A DNA stretch of 64,000 nucleotides from Pseudomonas sp. S30. Lineage in GTDB: Bacteria; Pseudomonadota; Gammaproteobacteria; Pseudomonadales; Pseudomonadaceae. The DNA is taken from assembly GCF_016518545.1 (NCBI RefSeq), contig NZ_JACVTO010000022.1, positions 1-64,000 of the forward strand. Direction: 5' to 3'. Shown here piece after piece: positions 42,931 through 51,398 of this stretch (the first letter of the stretch is position 1; the number at the start of each line of letters is the position of its first letter). The notes under the pieces were generated by a model. It made no database searches and had not been told where the DNA came from. It was given only the letters and a program-made list of their open reading frames with translations. The position numbers were made by a program, and so were the translations under genes.

Positions 42931-42958
42931 ATACTAATGATTTCCCAAGGCAGAGCAA
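42931..42958 (-). promoter_or_regulatory. candidate rsmZ promoter
   Basis: On the minus strand TTGCTC (42958-42953) and TAGTAT (42936-42931), 16 bases apart, placing the start near 42924. The -35 is imperfect, as expected for an activated promoter. Confidence 0.6.
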
Positions 42959-43096
42959 CCCCTGCAGGTGTGCAAATGCTACGCTTGAAACACAAATACA
43001 CACCTAGAAAATCGTTATAAATCATTGATTTAGTAAAATGCCACTTCTGAAAACGACAATGATTTACTGACACTCCCTATAAAGGCTTACACCTTG

Positions 43097-43114
43097 AGTA
43101 AGCAATGTCCTACA
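43097..43114. promoter_or_regulatory. GacA upstream activating sequence of rsmZ
   Basis: AGTAAG-N6-CCTACA, an 18-base dyad with one mismatch per half from the GacA site TGTAAG-N6-CTTACA. It lies about 175 bases upstream of the rsmZ start, a distance like that reported for other Pseudomonas. The CTTAC in 43086-43090 adds a nearby half-site. Confidence 0.75.
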
Positions 43115-43157
43115 GTCTGATCAAGAAAGCGAACCCTTCGGGAAATTTTCCTAATCC

Positions 43158-43190
43158 GCAAAAAAATGCCCCGAGTAATCGGGGCATTTT
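43158..43190 (-). terminator. terminator of rpoS
   Basis: ATGCCCCGA (43166-43174) pairs perfectly with TCGGGGCAT (43179-43187) around GTAA. On the minus strand it is followed by a run of seven T residues. Confidence 0.92.
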
Positions 43191-43206
43191 GCAGCGCTCG
43201 GACCCA

Positions 43207-44214
43207 TTACTGGAAAAGCGATTCGCTGGAGAGACCGTTCTTCTCGAGAATCTCGCGTAGACGCTTGAGCCCTTCTACCTGAATTTGCCTGACCCGCTCG
43301 CGGGTCAGGCCGATCTCCAGGCCCACATCCTCGAGCGTACTGCTCTCATGACCACGCAAACCGAAACGGCGTATGACCACTTCGCGCTGCTTGTCGGTCA
43401 ACTCACCGAGCCACTGATCGATACTGCGCGACAGATCGTCGTCCTGAAGCAGCTCGCAGGGGTCGGTGGGACGGTCATCGGTGAGGGTGTCCAACAGCGT
43501 CTTGTCGGAATCTGGGCCCAGGGACACGTCCACTGACGATACCCGCTCATTGAGGCCCAGCATGCGCTTGACCTCGGCAACCGGCTTCTCCAGCAAGTTG
43601 GCGATTTCTTCGGGAGAAGGCTCGTGGTCCAGCTTCTGGGTGAGCTCGCGAGCAGCCCGCAGATAGACGTTCAGCTCCTTGACCACATGAATCGGCAGTC
43701 GAATGGTGCGCGTCTGGTTCATGATCGCCCGTTCGATGGTCTGGCGGATCCACCAGGTGGCATAGGTCGAGAAGCGGAAGCCGCGCTCCGGGTCGAATTT
43801 CTCGACGGCGCGGATCAGCCCAAGGTTGCCTTCTTCGATCAGGTCCAGCAACGACAGTCCGCGATTCACGTAGCGTCGGGCGATCTTGACCACCAGGCGC
43901 AAGTTGCTCTCGATCATGCGCTTGCGGCCTGCAGCGTCACCTTTCTGCGACAGGCGCGCGAAATGCACTTCCTCTTCCGGGGAAAGCAGTGGTGAGAAAC
44001 CGATTTCGTTGAGATACAGCTGCGTGGCATCGAGTGCACGGCTGTAGTCGATGTACTTGTGCTGCTTGAGCGAGGAGCCGGACTTGGCTCTGGTCCGAAC
44101 CGGAGGTACGACAGGTTCGTCTGACACCACATCCGTTTCCAAAACGATGCCCGTCTCCATCACCAGGAGGTCATCGTCGATGTCAAACTCCGGCGCTTCT
44201 TTGCTGAGAGCCAT
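43207..44214 (-). CDS. rpoS: stationary-phase sigma factor RpoS
   Basis: 335-residue sigma-38 that directs RNA polymerase to general stress and stationary-phase genes. Regions 1.2-2 (DATQLYLNEIGFSPLLSPEEEVHFARL; RRMIESNLRLVVKIARRYVNRGLSLLDLIEEGNLGLIRAVEKFDPERGFRFSTYATWWIRQ type sequences), 3 and 4 are complete, ending with the helix-turn-helix TLEDVGLEIGLTRERVRQIQVEGLKRLREIL. It is downstream of nlpD, in which its main promoter normally lies. The 109-base gap between them would contain part of the leader. Confidence 0.98.
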   Translation of the reverse strand: MALSKEAPEFDIDDDLLVMETGIVLETDVVSDEPVVPPVRTRAKSGSSLKQHKYIDYSRALDATQLYLNEIGFSPLLSPEEEVHFARLSQKGDAAGRKRMIESNLRLVVKIARRYVNRGLSLLDLIEEGNLGLIRAVEKFDPERGFRFSTYATWWIRQTIERAIMNQTRTIRLPIHVVKELNVYLRAARELTQKLDHEPSPEEIANLLEKPVAEVKRMLGLNERVSSVDVSLGPDSDKTLLDTLTDDRPTDPCELLQDDDLSRSIDQWLGELTDKQREVVIRRFGLRGHESSTLEDVGLEIGLTRERVRQIQVEGLKRLREILEKNGLSSESLFQ

Positions 44215-44323
44215 TGTTGTAGTCCTTTGCTGAGTTCGTACCTCAGACTCTAACGCCGCCTGCTTCCCTGGCAGCGCTAAAGCCTGTCCCCTTTACGCCA
44301 TCAGGAACAGGCTGGTGCAACAA

Positions 44324-45184
44324 TCAACGGCGTGGCAGAAATTGTAGTGGGTCGACGGGTTTGCCTTGACGGCGAATTTCGAAATGCAGCTTCACCCGAT
44401 CAGTGCCTGTGGACCCCATTTCCGCGATCGTCTGCCCTGCCTTGACCTGCTGCCCCTCCCGAACCACGAGCCTGCGGTTATGACCGTAGGCACTGACGTA
44501 GGTATCGTTGTGCTTGATGATGATGAGCTCGCCGTAGCCCCTCAAGCCGCTCCCGGCGTAAACCACTGCACCGTCAGACGCAGCAAAAACAGGCTGTCCC
44601 AAATCTCCGGCGATATCAATGCCTTTATTCAAACTACCGTTTGAAGCAAATTTTCCAATCAGGACACCGTTGGCAGGCCATGTCCAGCCTCCCACGGCGC
44701 GCTCAGCGGCCGGCACCTGGGTCACGACCGGGGCTGTCGCACCAGAGGCTGCGGCTGCCGTCTTGTCACGAGTTGTTGCTGGGGAAACCGTAGCGCCTAC
44801 AGGACGGCGTGTGACCGTGGTGCGGCTCGAAGAGGAAGGACTGGAAGTGACCACCGTGGTGCTGCCGCCCGCCCCGCTGCTGAAGCGGATCGGCTGGCCC
44901 GGGCGAATGGTGTAGGGCGGGGCGATACCGTTGCGCGCTGCCAGCTCCTTGTAATCCCAGCCGTAGCGAAAGGCGATGGAAAACAAGGTGTCACCCGGCC
45001 TGACAACGTACTGGCCGGACGTCACAGTAGGACGCTTGGGCGCCGAACTGTTGCGGTCGACCACACGGGCGCCACTGGAGCCAGAGCTGGAACATCCCGC
45101 CAGCAGCGTGCCCATGGCCAGCGCAACCACCAGAAGCTTAAAACCCGACCGATCCCTGCGCTGCCGAATGATTGTGTGACCCAC
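44324..45184 (-). CDS. nlpD: lipoprotein NlpD, LytM-type activator of cell-wall amidase
   Basis: 286-residue outer-membrane lipoprotein that activates the division amidase AmiC. The lipobox is LLAGC near residues 27-31. A LysM domain (YVVRPGDTLFSIAFRYGWDYKEL) is near residue 55, and a C-terminal LytM domain (NKGIDIAGDLGQPVFAA to KLHFEIRRQGKPVDPLQFLP). The first metal-ligand His of active LytM peptidases is missing (GIDIAG), as expected for an activator without enzyme activity. GTG at 45184 has GGGGAG six bases upstream; an ATG at 45199 is the alternative. Confidence 0.93.
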   Translation of the reverse strand: MGHTIIRQRRDRSGFKLLVVALAMGTLLAGCSSSGSSGARVVDRNSSAPKRPTVTSGQYVVRPGDTLFSIAFRYGWDYKELAARNGIAPPYTIRPGQPIRFSSGAGGSTTVVTSSPSSSSRTTVTRRPVGATVSPATTRDKTAAAASGATAPVVTQVPAAERAVGGWTWPANGVLIGKFASNGSLNKGIDIAGDLGQPVFAASDGAVVYAGSGLRGYGELIIIKHNDTYVSAYGHNRRLVVREGQQVKAGQTIAEMGSTGTDRVKLHFEIRRQGKPVDPLQFLPRR

Positions 45185-45384
45185 CCGCGCTCCCCTCATG
45201 GTGCCTGAATCTGGATAAGACGATATGCAATATTGTTGCAATTATAACCGACGCGGGCCCAGGTGATCGCCAGGCACGCACGCCTGCGCCAGCCCGATGA
45301 TTTGCCTGGCTCCGGCACATAGACCGGCCGGCGCCGCGAGAATTCGCCGATTCGGCAAATATCGCAGGTTCAGCGCCGTGTCCG

Positions 45385-46065
45385 TCAGGCCAGGGGCCCG
45401 TTGAGCAAGGGGACGAATCGCACCGCGCCCAAGACCCGGCGTGAGAACCCCTGCTCCTCGCGCACGATGAGCAGCAGCTGCTGCGCCTCGCCTGCCGGCC
45501 CCACCGGGATCACCAGGCGTCCGCCAGGCGCCAGCTGGTCGAGCAACGCCTGGGGCACCTCGGACGCCACTGCGGTGACGATGATGCCGTTGTAGGGGGC
45601 CAACGCCGGCCATCCCTCGCAGCCGTCGCCCCAGCGAAACACCACGTTTCGCAGGTTCAATTCCAGCAGACGCTCTTTGGCCCGGTCCTGCAGCACCTTG
45701 ATCCGCTCCACGGAAAACACCCGCTCGACCAACTGCGCGAGGATGGCGGTCTGATAGCCGGAGCCGGTACCGATCTCCAGCACCTTGTCCAGCGGCCCGG
45801 CCTCGAGCAGCAGCTCGCTCATGTGCGCGACCATGAACGGCTGCGAGATGGTCTGGTTGTGGCCGATGGGCAGCGCGGTATCCTCGTACGCCCGATGCGC
45901 TAGCGCCTCGTCGACGAACAGGTGGCGCGGAGTACGGCGAATGCTCTCCAGCACTTGGGTGTTGGACACCCCCTCTTCGTAAAGCCGCTGGATCAGCCGT
46001 TCGCGCGTTCGCTGGGAAGTCATGCCGATGCCGCCGCGACGTTGCAGATCGTCCTGATCGCGCAT
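45385..46065 (-). CDS. pcm: protein L-isoaspartate O-methyltransferase
   Basis: 226-residue S-adenosylmethionine-dependent repair enzyme that methylates isoaspartyl residues in aged proteins. SAM motif VLEIGTGSGYQTAILAQL near residue 95; the ISQPFMVAHM motif before it is characteristic of the family. The ATG at 46065 overlaps the surE stop; a shorter start at 46023 (MTSQRTRERL) is also reasonable. Confidence 0.95.
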   Translation of the reverse strand: MRDQDDLQRRGGIGMTSQRTRERLIQRLYEEGVSNTQVLESIRRTPRHLFVDEALAHRAYEDTALPIGHNQTISQPFMVAHMSELLLEAGPLDKVLEIGTGSGYQTAILAQLVERVFSVERIKVLQDRAKERLLELNLRNVVFRWGDGCEGWPALAPYNGIIVTAVASEVPQALLDQLAPGGRLVIPVGPAGEAQQLLLIVREEQGFSRRVLGAVRFVPLLNGPLA

Positions 46066-46814
46066 CAGAGCAAGCCCTCCAGCCAGCTTTCCAGATGCTC
46101 GAAGGCTTCCTTGAAGGTGCGATCCAGCTGCAGCGGGGTGATGGACACGTAGCCTTGCATCACGGCATGGAAATCGGTGCCTGGCCCGCCGTCCTCGGCA
46201 TCGCCGACCACGGCGATCCAGTAGCCTTCCTTGCCTCGCGGATTGACCTCGCGGGTGGGCGCGGCGGCACGCGCACGATGGCCCAGGCGGGTCAGGCGCA
46301 CCCCGCGAATATGCTCCAGCGGCAAGTTGGGGATGTTGACGTTGAGTACGGTGCGCGCAGGCAATTGCAGGCGCGACTGCGCCTGAACCACGCGGCGGGC
46401 GATATCGGCGGCGGTCGGCAGGTTGTCCGGCTGGCGCGACAACAGCGAGAACGCCAGCGAAGTGGTGCCGAGGAATCGCCCCTCCAGCGCCGCACCGACG
46501 GTGCCGGAATACAGCACGTCATCACCGAGGTTGGCGCCCAGGTTGATACCCGACACGACCATGTCCGGCGTCTCGGGCAACAGGCCGTTGATGCCCAGGT
46601 GAACGCAGTCGGTCGGCGTGCCGTTCAGGCCGATGAAGCCATTGCTCAGCCGTGTCGGGTGCAGCGGGCGGTGGAGGGTCAGCGAACTGCCGGCGCCGCT
46701 CTTGTCTTGGTCCGGGGCGATCACCGCGCATTCGGCATGATCCTTGAGCGCGTCGTAAAGCGCCGCCAGGCCGGGAGCGGTGACACCGTCATCGTTGGAA
46801 ATCAGAATACGCAT
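46065..46814 (-). CDS. surE: 5'/3'-nucleotidase SurE
   Basis: 249-residue metal-dependent phosphatase for nucleoside monophosphates and short polyphosphates. The N-terminus MRILISNDDGVTAPGL carries the catalytic Asp8-Asp9 pair (positions counted from Met1), and VSGINLGANLGDDVLYSGTVGAALEG completes the site. It overlaps truD and pcm, in the usual surE-pcm-nlpD-rpoS order. Confidence 0.96.
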   Translation of the reverse strand: MRILISNDDGVTAPGLAALYDALKDHAECAVIAPDQDKSGAGSSLTLHRPLHPTRLSNGFIGLNGTPTDCVHLGINGLLPETPDMVVSGINLGANLGDDVLYSGTVGAALEGRFLGTTSLAFSLLSRQPDNLPTAADIARRVVQAQSRLQLPARTVLNVNIPNLPLEHIRGVRLTRLGHRARAAAPTREVNPRGKEGYWIAVVGDAEDGGPGTDFHAVMQGYVSITPLQLDRTFKEAFEHLESWLEGLL

Positions 46815-47860
46815 GGGCTGTCCGTCTGCCCTGCCGGGACCAGATCCACAAGCTCGCGCACCACCACGGTGGCGAAGCATCCGGCCGGAAGGACGAATTC
46901 CAGTTGCAGGATATCAGGCTCGGGATAATGCCACGTCAGGCGCGCAATAGGGAGCCGCAGGATGCGCCGTTCGTGATCCAGTCCCGCCTTGCCCAGCCAT
47001 TGGCACAGGGCGGGCTGCTCGGCGCCGATCGCCGTTTCCAGCGCGGCGACGGCGCCAGCGGTGGGCGGCAACCCGGCACCCCACATCGGGCCAGTGGGGT
47101 GGAGGTCGAGAATGGCCAGTCTCGGGTCGGAGCATTCCGCTTCACCGGCAGGAAAAAAGCTACGACTGTCGGTGAAGGCCAATAGATCGCCCACCTGTGC
47201 GCGGTTCCAGCTACCGTCGCTCACCCTGGCAGCCAGAGCCTGGTTGAACAGGTAGCTGCGCGCCGCCGAGAGCAGCCGCGAGCGCACGTTACGCTGCTCG
47301 GGCAGCGCCTGGCGAGCGGCCCAGCTCAAGGCATCCTGCACATTGCCACCGGCGTGCCCGAAGCGCTGGGTGCCGAAGTAGTTGGGCACACCCTGGGCCT
47401 TGAGCTGTGCCAGGCGTTCGTCCAGTACCGTACGGTCGGCGCTCAAGCCTGCCAGCCTCAAGGTGAAGCCGTTGGCCGAGTGCGCGCCGCGCTGCAGCTT
47501 GCGCTGATGGCGCACGCGCTGCAGTACCCGGAGGCTGTCGTCCTCGGCGCGGCACAGGTCCGGATCGGCCTTGCCAGGCAGATGCAGGCTGAACCACTGC
47601 CGCGTCAGGGCCTGGCGGTCCTTCAAACCGGCGTAGCTGATGGCGCGCAATGGCACGCCGGCCGCACGAGCCAGCCGCCGGGCCGCCTCCTCGGTGTTCA
47701 GCTCACGTTTTTCCACCCATAGCCACAAATGTTCGCCTTGGCCGGAGAGCGGAATGTCCAGCACTTCATCGACCTGGAAATCGTCGGCAGTGGCCTTGAG
47801 CACGGCGCGGCCCAGGGCCTCGCCGTTGGCGCGCGGGCCCAGCAATTGCGATTCGGTCAT
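46802..47860 (-). CDS. truD: tRNA pseudouridine(13) synthase TruD
   Basis: 352-residue enzyme converting U13 of tRNA-Glu to pseudouridine. The catalytic Asp is in YAGLKDRQALTRQ near residue 80, followed by the TruD insertion and the conserved VPNYFGTQRFGHAGGN. The ATG at 47860 overlaps the ispF stop (ATGA). Overlaps surE by 13 bases. Confidence 0.96.
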   Translation of the reverse strand: MTESQLLGPRANGEALGRAVLKATADDFQVDEVLDIPLSGQGEHLWLWVEKRELNTEEAARRLARAAGVPLRAISYAGLKDRQALTRQWFSLHLPGKADPDLCRAEDDSLRVLQRVRHQRKLQRGAHSANGFTLRLAGLSADRTVLDERLAQLKAQGVPNYFGTQRFGHAGGNVQDALSWAARQALPEQRNVRSRLLSAARSYLFNQALAARVSDGSWNRAQVGDLLAFTDSRSFFPAGEAECSDPRLAILDLHPTGPMWGAGLPPTAGAVAALETAIGAEQPALCQWLGKAGLDHERRILRLPIARLTWHYPEPDILQLEFVLPAGCFATVVVRELVDLVPAGQTDSPCVF

Positions 47861-48330
47861 AGCGCCAGCAGCAGGGCGACCGCGTGCACCGCGATCCCCT
47901 CCTCCCGGCCGGTGAAGCCCAGTTTCTCGGTGGTGGTGGCCTTGACGTTGACCTGATCGAGCTGGACCTGCAGGTCTTCGGCGATCAACTGGCGCATGGC
48001 CTCGATGTGCAGCGCCATTTTCGGCGCCTGGGCAACGATGGTGGCATCGACGTTGGCGACCTTCCACCCCTTGGCCTGAACCACGCCCACAACATGGCGC
48101 AGCAGTACACGGCTGTCAGCGCCCTTGAACTGCGGATCGGTATCGGGGAAGTGCTTGCCGATGTCGCCCAGCGCCGCAGCGCCCAGCAGTGCGTCGCTCA
48201 GCGCATGCAGCAGCACATCGCCATCGGAATGGGCCAGCAGGCCGTGCTTGTGGGGAATACGCACCCCGCCCAAGGTAATGAAATCACCGTCGGCGAAACG
48301 GTGCACATCGTAGCCGTGGCCAATACGCAT
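47857..48330 (-). CDS. ispF: 2-C-methyl-D-erythritol 2,4-cyclodiphosphate synthase
   Basis: 157-residue enzyme of the non-mevalonate isoprenoid pathway, forming the cyclic diphosphate from the CDP-ME phosphate. Zinc ligands are in MRIGHGYDVHRF, and further conserved segments are LLAHSDGDVLLHALSDALLGA and GKHFPDTDPQFKGADS. Its start lies directly after an intrinsic terminator whose 3' arm contains the ribosome-binding site. ispD is about 3 kb upstream, not fused as in some species. Confidence 0.97.
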   Translation of the reverse strand: MRIGHGYDVHRFADGDFITLGGVRIPHKHGLLAHSDGDVLLHALSDALLGAAALGDIGKHFPDTDPQFKGADSRVLLRHVVGVVQAKGWKVANVDATIVAQAPKMALHIEAMRQLIAEDLQVQLDQVNVKATTTEKLGFTGREEGIAVHAVALLLAL

Positions 48331-48332
48331 AG

Positions 48333-48358
48333 AAAAACGCCCTGATTGAGTCAGGGCG
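48333..48358 (-). terminator. terminator between fghA and ispF, overlapping the ispF ribosome-binding site
   Basis: On the minus strand CGCCCTGA (48358-48351) pairs with TCAGGGCG (48345-48338) around CTCAA, followed by TTTTTCT and then the ispF ATG at 48330. The AGGG of the 3' arm is the only Shine-Dalgarno-like sequence before ispF. Confidence 0.85.
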
Positions 48359-48421
48359 AGATTCTACCTGCATTTGCGCCGACAGGCTCGGGGCTTGATG
48401 CCCTGGGCCGGCCGCCGCCGT

Positions 48422-49267
48422 TCAGCGGCCCAGGGCCTTGGCGTGATGGCGCAGGTGCTCGCCGATGAAGCTGGCGATGAAGTAGTAGCTGTGATCGTAG
48501 CCTGGTTGCAGGCGCAAGGTCAGAGCGTGACCGCCCTTGCGAGCGGCCTGCTCCAGGGCCTGGGGCTTGAGCTGGGTGTCGAGGAAGTCGTCGCGGTCCC
48601 CTTGATCCACCAGCAGTGGCGGGCATTCGCTGGCCTGTGCCAGGAGCACGCTGGCATCCCACTCGCGCCAGCGTGAGCGGTCCTCGCCCAGGTAGCGCGA
48701 GAACGCCTTCTCGCCCCATGGGCAGTCCATGGGGTTGCTGATCGGCGAGAACGCCGAGATCGACCGGTAGCGTCCCGGGTTGCGCAACCCACAGACCAAC
48801 GCACCGTGCCCGCCCATCGAGTGGCCGCTGATGCTGCGTTGCTCGGAGGCCGGGAAGTGGGCCTCGATCAAGGCGGGCAACTCGTCCACCACGTAGTCGT
48901 GCATGCGGTAGTGCTGAGCCCAGGGCTGCTGGGTGGCGTTGAGATAGAACCCGGCACCCAGACCGAAGTCCCAGGCGCCCTCGGGATCGTCCGGCACCTG
49001 CTCGCCACGCGGGCTGGTGTCCGGGGCGACGATGATCAGCCCGAGTTCTGCAGCCAGCCGCTGAGCGCCCGCCTTCTGCATGAAGTTCTCGTCCGTGCAG
49101 GTCAGGCCGCTGAGCCAGTACAGCACGGGCAGTTTTTCGCCTTGCTCGGCCTGCGGCGGCAGGTAAACGGCGAACACCATGTCGCAGCCCAGCACCTTGG
49201 ACGAGTGCCGGTAGCGCTTGTGCCAACCGCCGAAGCTTTTCTGGCAGGAGATGTTTTCCAGGCTCAT
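48422..49267 (-). CDS. fghA: S-formylglutathione hydrolase
   Basis: 281-residue esterase that hydrolyses S-formylglutathione to formate and glutathione, the second step of glutathione-dependent formaldehyde removal. Serine-hydrolase motif GHSMGGHGAL near residue 148, with the Asp and His toward the C-terminus (DQGDRDDFL; YDHSYYFI). It lies eight bases downstream of adhC in one operon. Confidence 0.96.
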   Translation of the reverse strand: MSLENISCQKSFGGWHKRYRHSSKVLGCDMVFAVYLPPQAEQGEKLPVLYWLSGLTCTDENFMQKAGAQRLAAELGLIIVAPDTSPRGEQVPDDPEGAWDFGLGAGFYLNATQQPWAQHYRMHDYVVDELPALIEAHFPASEQRSISGHSMGGHGALVCGLRNPGRYRSISAFSPISNPMDCPWGEKAFSRYLGEDRSRWREWDASVLLAQASECPPLLVDQGDRDDFLDTQLKPQALEQAARKGGHALTLRLQPGYDHSYYFIASFIGEHLRHHAKALGR

Positions 49268-49275
49268 GGCAAACC

Positions 49276-50388
49276 TCAGAAGTGAATCACGCTACGGATG
49301 CTCTTGCCTTCGTGCATCAAATCGAAGGCCTTGTTGATGTCCTCCAGCCCCATGGTGTGGGTGATGAAGGTGTCCAGCGGGATCTCGCCCTTCTCGGCCA
49401 TTTCCACATAGCTGGGCAGCTCGCTGCGCCCGCGCACGCCGCCGAACGCCGAACCGCGCCAGACGCGACCGGTGACCAGCTGGAACGGACGGGTGGCGAT
49501 CTCCTGACCGGCACCGGCCACGCCGATGATCACCGACTCGCCCCAGCCCTTGTGGCAGCATTCCAACGCGGCGCGCATGAGCTGCACATTGCCGATGCAC
49601 TCGAAGGAATAGTCCACGCCGCCGTCGGTGAGGTCGACGATCACTTCCTGGATGGGCCGGTCGTATTCCTTCGGATTGACACAGTCGGTCGCACCCAGCT
49701 GGCGGGCGATCTCGAACTTCGCCGGGTTGATGTCGATGGCGATGATGCGCGAGGCCTTGGCCTTGACCGCCCCGATGATCGCCGACAGGCCGATACCGCC
49801 CAGCCCGAACACGGCAACCGTGTCACCCGGCTGAACCTTGGCGGTATTGAGCACGGCACCGATACCGGTGGTCACGCCGCAACCGAGCAGACAGACCTTT
49901 TCCAGCGGCGCCTCTTTCTGGATCTTGGCCACCGAGATCTCCGGCAGCACGGTGTACTCGGAGAAGGTCGAGGTGCCCATGTAATGGAACAGCTGCTGGC
50001 CCTTGTAGCTGAAACGCGTGGTGCCGTCGGGCATCAGCCCCTTGCCCTGAGTGGCACGGATCGCCTGGCACAGGTTGGTCTTGCCGGACAGGCAGAACTT
50101 GCATTTGCCGCATTCGGGGGTGTAGAGCGGGATCACGTGATCCCCGACCGCCAGGGAGGTCACACCCTCCCCGACCGCCTCGACGATCGCGCCGCCCTCG
50201 TGGCCGAGGATGGACGGGAAGATACCTTCGGGGTCGGCACCGGAAAGCGTGTAGGCATCCGTATGGCAGACACCGCTGGCCACGACACGCAACAGCACTT
50301 CGCCGGCCTTGGGCATGGCCACGTCGACCTCGACGATTTCCAGGGGTTTCTTGGCCTCGAAGGCGACAGCGGCACGGGACTTGATCAT
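49276..50388 (-). CDS. adhC: S-(hydroxymethyl)glutathione dehydrogenase, class III alcohol dehydrogenase
   Basis: 370-residue zinc enzyme that oxidises S-hydroxymethylglutathione with NAD+, the first step of formaldehyde detoxification; also reduces S-nitrosoglutathione. Catalytic zinc site in SGVCHTDAYT and GHEGGAIVE; structural zinc in PECGKCKFCLSGKTNLCQ; NAD-binding GLGGIGLS. The ATG at 50388 has GGAGAG five bases upstream; the frame opens further upstream. Divergent from its likely regulator gfnR. Confidence 0.97.
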   Translation of the reverse strand: MIKSRAAVAFEAKKPLEIVEVDVAMPKAGEVLLRVVASGVCHTDAYTLSGADPEGIFPSILGHEGGAIVEAVGEGVTSLAVGDHVIPLYTPECGKCKFCLSGKTNLCQAIRATQGKGLMPDGTTRFSYKGQQLFHYMGTSTFSEYTVLPEISVAKIQKEAPLEKVCLLGCGVTTGIGAVLNTAKVQPGDTVAVFGLGGIGLSAIIGAVKAKASRIIAIDINPAKFEIARQLGATDCVNPKEYDRPIQEVIVDLTDGGVDYSFECIGNVQLMRAALECCHKGWGESVIIGVAGAGQEIATRPFQLVTGRVWRGSAFGGVRGRSELPSYVEMAEKGEIPLDTFITHTMGLEDINKAFDLMHEGKSIRSVIHF

Positions 50389-50491
50389 CAGGCTCTCCAT
50401 AAGGGATGGTGCGATGAAACAGTGTAATTGACCGCCTTTTAATGAATAATCCTGCCCAACACAAAACATTATTGCCATGCAGGGATAATCG

Positions 50492-51382
50492 ATGGGCAGT
50501 CGCTGGGAGGGGATCGATGAGTTCGTGGCCGTGGCCGAGTCGGGACAGTTCACCGCAGCGGCCGAGCGCCTCGGTGTGTCGTCCTCTCACGTCAGCCGCC
50601 AGATCGCCCGCCTGGAAGAGCGCCTGCAGACCCGCCTGCTCTATCGCAGCACTCGGCGCGTGACCCTCACCGAAGCCGGGCAGACTTTCCTCCAGCATTG
50701 CCAGCGTCTTCAGGACGGGCGCGAGGAAGCGCTTCGGGCCATGGGCGATCTGGCCAGCGAACCCAAGGGACTGTTGCGCATGACCTGCGCAGTCGCCTAC
50801 GGAGAGCGTTTCATCGTGCCCCTGGTGACCCGCTTCATGACGCGCTATCCGCACTTGCGCATCGATGTGGAGTTGAGCAACCGGCCTCTGGATCTGGTGC
50901 ATGAAGGCATGGATCTGGCCATCCGCCTGGGTCGCTTGCAGGATTCGCGGCTGATAGCCACCCGCCTGGCGCCGCGGCGCATGCACCTGTGTGCATCGCC
51001 CGCCTATCTGGAGCGCTATGGCCGCCCGCACAGCGTGTCGGAACTGGCGCGACACAACTGCCTGGTCGGCAGCTCCGACCTCTGGGTGTTGCAGCAGGAG
51101 GGCCGCGAAATCAGCCTGAGGGTTCAGGGCAATTGGCGCTGCAACAGCGGTCAGGCGGTACTGGACGCGGCGCTGCTGGGCATGGGCCTGTGCCAGTTGC
51201 CGGATTACTATGTGCTGGAGCACCTGCACAGCGGCGCCCTGGTCTCACTGCTCCAGGCGCATCAACCGCCCAATACCGCCGTGTGGGCGCTGTATCCACA
51301 ACAACGACACTTGTCGCCCAAGGTGCGGCGGCTGGTGGATGCCCTCAAGGAAGGGCTGGCTGGACTGCCGGAATATCGCTGA
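50492..51382 (+). CDS. gfnR: LysR-type regulator of formaldehyde detoxification
   Basis: 296-residue LysR-family protein: N-terminal helix-turn-helix (VAESGQFTAAAERLGVSSSHVSRQIARLEE) and a C-terminal effector domain. Placed divergently from adhC-fghA with a 103-base gap, as is GfnR in P. aeruginosa, which activates this pathway. The gap contains AT-rich sequence (50440-50490) suitable for its binding. The inducer is presumably formaldehyde or its glutathione adduct (inference). Confidence 0.88.
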   Translation: MGSRWEGIDEFVAVAESGQFTAAAERLGVSSSHVSRQIARLEERLQTRLLYRSTRRVTLTEAGQTFLQHCQRLQDGREEALRAMGDLASEPKGLLRMTCAVAYGERFIVPLVTRFMTRYPHLRIDVELSNRPLDLVHEGMDLAIRLGRLQDSRLIATRLAPRRMHLCASPAYLERYGRPHSVSELARHNCLVGSSDLWVLQQEGREISLRVQGNWRCNSGQAVLDAALLGMGLCQLPDYYVLEHLHSGALVSLLQAHQPPNTAVWALYPQQRHLSPKVRRLVDALKEGLAGLPEYR

Positions 51383-51398
51383 TGCCGCACCGGCCCGA

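Noticed and set aside
43086..43102. CTTAC-N7-GTAAG dyad as the GacA site
   Set aside because: The half-sites are in inverted order compared with the known GTAAG...CTTAC site; the overlapping 43097-43114 match fits better.
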